Positions 12,581 through 12,757 of a stretch of DNA of 12,757 nt are shown piece after piece. The translations under genes and the position numbers were made by a program. Position 1 is the first letter of the stretch; each line of letters begins with the position of its first letter. Under the pieces are notes generated by a model that was not told where the DNA came from, did no database searches, and worked only from the letters and a program-made list of their open reading frames with translations. Origin of the DNA: Thermaceae bacterium (GTDB taxonomy: Bacteria; Deinococcota; Deinococci; Deinococcales; Marinithermaceae); NCBI GenBank assembly GCA_015490435.1, contig WFXV01000253.1, positions 1 to 12,757 on the forward strand. The letters run 5' to 3'.

Positions 12581-12590
12581 ATGATACGGT
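12581..12590. promoter_or_regulatory. Overlapping divergent leaderless promoters
   Basis: ATGATACGGT carries two face-to-face -10 boxes. On the - strand TATCAT (12586 to 12581) is followed by seven bases and the ATG of the ACT gene. On the + strand TACGGT (12585-12590) is followed by seven bases and the GTG of rsmF. They share the central TA. Spacing matches leaderless transcripts; -35 boxes are not obvious on either side. Confidence 0.5.
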
Positions 12591-12597
12591 TTCTCCC

Positions 12598-12757
12598 GTG
12601 GGCTACCCCGGGGCCTTCCTAAAGCGCATGGCCGAGCTGCTCGGGCCCGAGTACGACGCCTTTTTGCGCGCGCTCGGCGAGCCGCCCGCCCGGGGGCTCA
12701 GGGTCAACACCCTGAAGCTTTCCCCCGAGGCCTTCCGGCGGATGAGCCCCTGGCCCC
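12598..12757 (+). CDS. rsmF: RsmF-like 16S rRNA (cytosine-C5)-methyltransferase, 3' end missing
   Basis: The first 53 residues of an RNA m5C methyltransferase of the NSUN/RsmB/RsmF family, cut by the window edge. Visible segments are GAFLKRMAELLGPEYDAFLRAL and GLRVNTLKLSPEAFRRMSPWP, the family N-terminal helix and the RVNTLK motif; they closely resemble the N-terminus I recall for Thermus RsmF, which modifies several cytosines of 16S rRNA. The SAM-binding and catalytic cysteine regions lie beyond the window. A GTG start is inferred because no ATG precedes the conserved helix and a TACGGT box lies seven bases upstream. Confidence 0.85.
   Translation, partial: MGYPGAFLKRMAELLGPEYDAFLRALGEPPARGLRVNTLKLSPEAFRRMSPWP

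Noticed and set aside
1..12757. Mobile element, CRISPR array, tRNA or rRNA
   Set aside because: No transposase or integrase frame, no terminal or regularly spaced direct repeats, and no recognisable RNA gene were seen on either strand.

Overview
The window is a G+C-rich (roughly two-thirds by eye), gene-dense stretch of bacterial chromosome. It most likely comes from the Thermus/Oceanithermus/Marinithermus group (Deinococcota, Thermales). The reasons are the N-terminus of an RsmF-type rRNA methyltransferase at the right edge that closely resembles my memory of the Thermus protein, GGAGGTGA-type Shine-Dalgarno sites, heavy use of GTC/CTC/GAG/AAG codons, and several TANNNT boxes 6-9 nt before start codons, as in the leaderless genes known from this phylum. 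The species cannot be fixed from the sequence alone.

The centre is a nitrous oxide reduction (nos) locus. Left block (1-3280, + strand): the C-terminal half of a NosD-like beta-helix protein, a NosF-like ABC ATPase, two Tat-signal NosL-like copper-binding proteins and a NosY-like ABC permease. recN (3277-4839, - strand), a DNA-repair gene, meets this block tail to tail with interlocked stop codons. Right block (4929-11862, + strand): a monohaem cytochrome c, an intrinsic terminator and structured leader, nosZ (clade II type with a Sec-like signal peptide, all expected CuZ histidines and the CuA motif), a hairpin, a four-helix membrane protein at the NosB position, a lipoprotein NosL, then NosD, NosF, NosY and a second, membrane-anchored cytochrome c. 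Right flank: acpS and an ACT-domain protein on the - strand, then the start of rsmF on the + strand from an apparent divergent leaderless promoter.

How it works together: NosZ reduces N2O to N2 outside the cytoplasmic membrane. The two small cytochromes are candidate electron carriers to it. NosL proteins hold Cu(I), and NosDFY is an ABC machine needed to build the copper site. The notable feature is redundancy: two NosD, two NosF, two NosY and three NosL-like proteins serve a single visible nosZ. The left set is Tat-exported and split from nosZ by recN. This looks like two non-identical maturation modules rather than a recent tandem copy, because the paralogues are strongly diverged. No NosR, NosX, NosG or NosH is present inside the window. 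No mobile element, tRNA, rRNA or CRISPR array was seen, and there is no gene-free stretch longer than about 300 bases.
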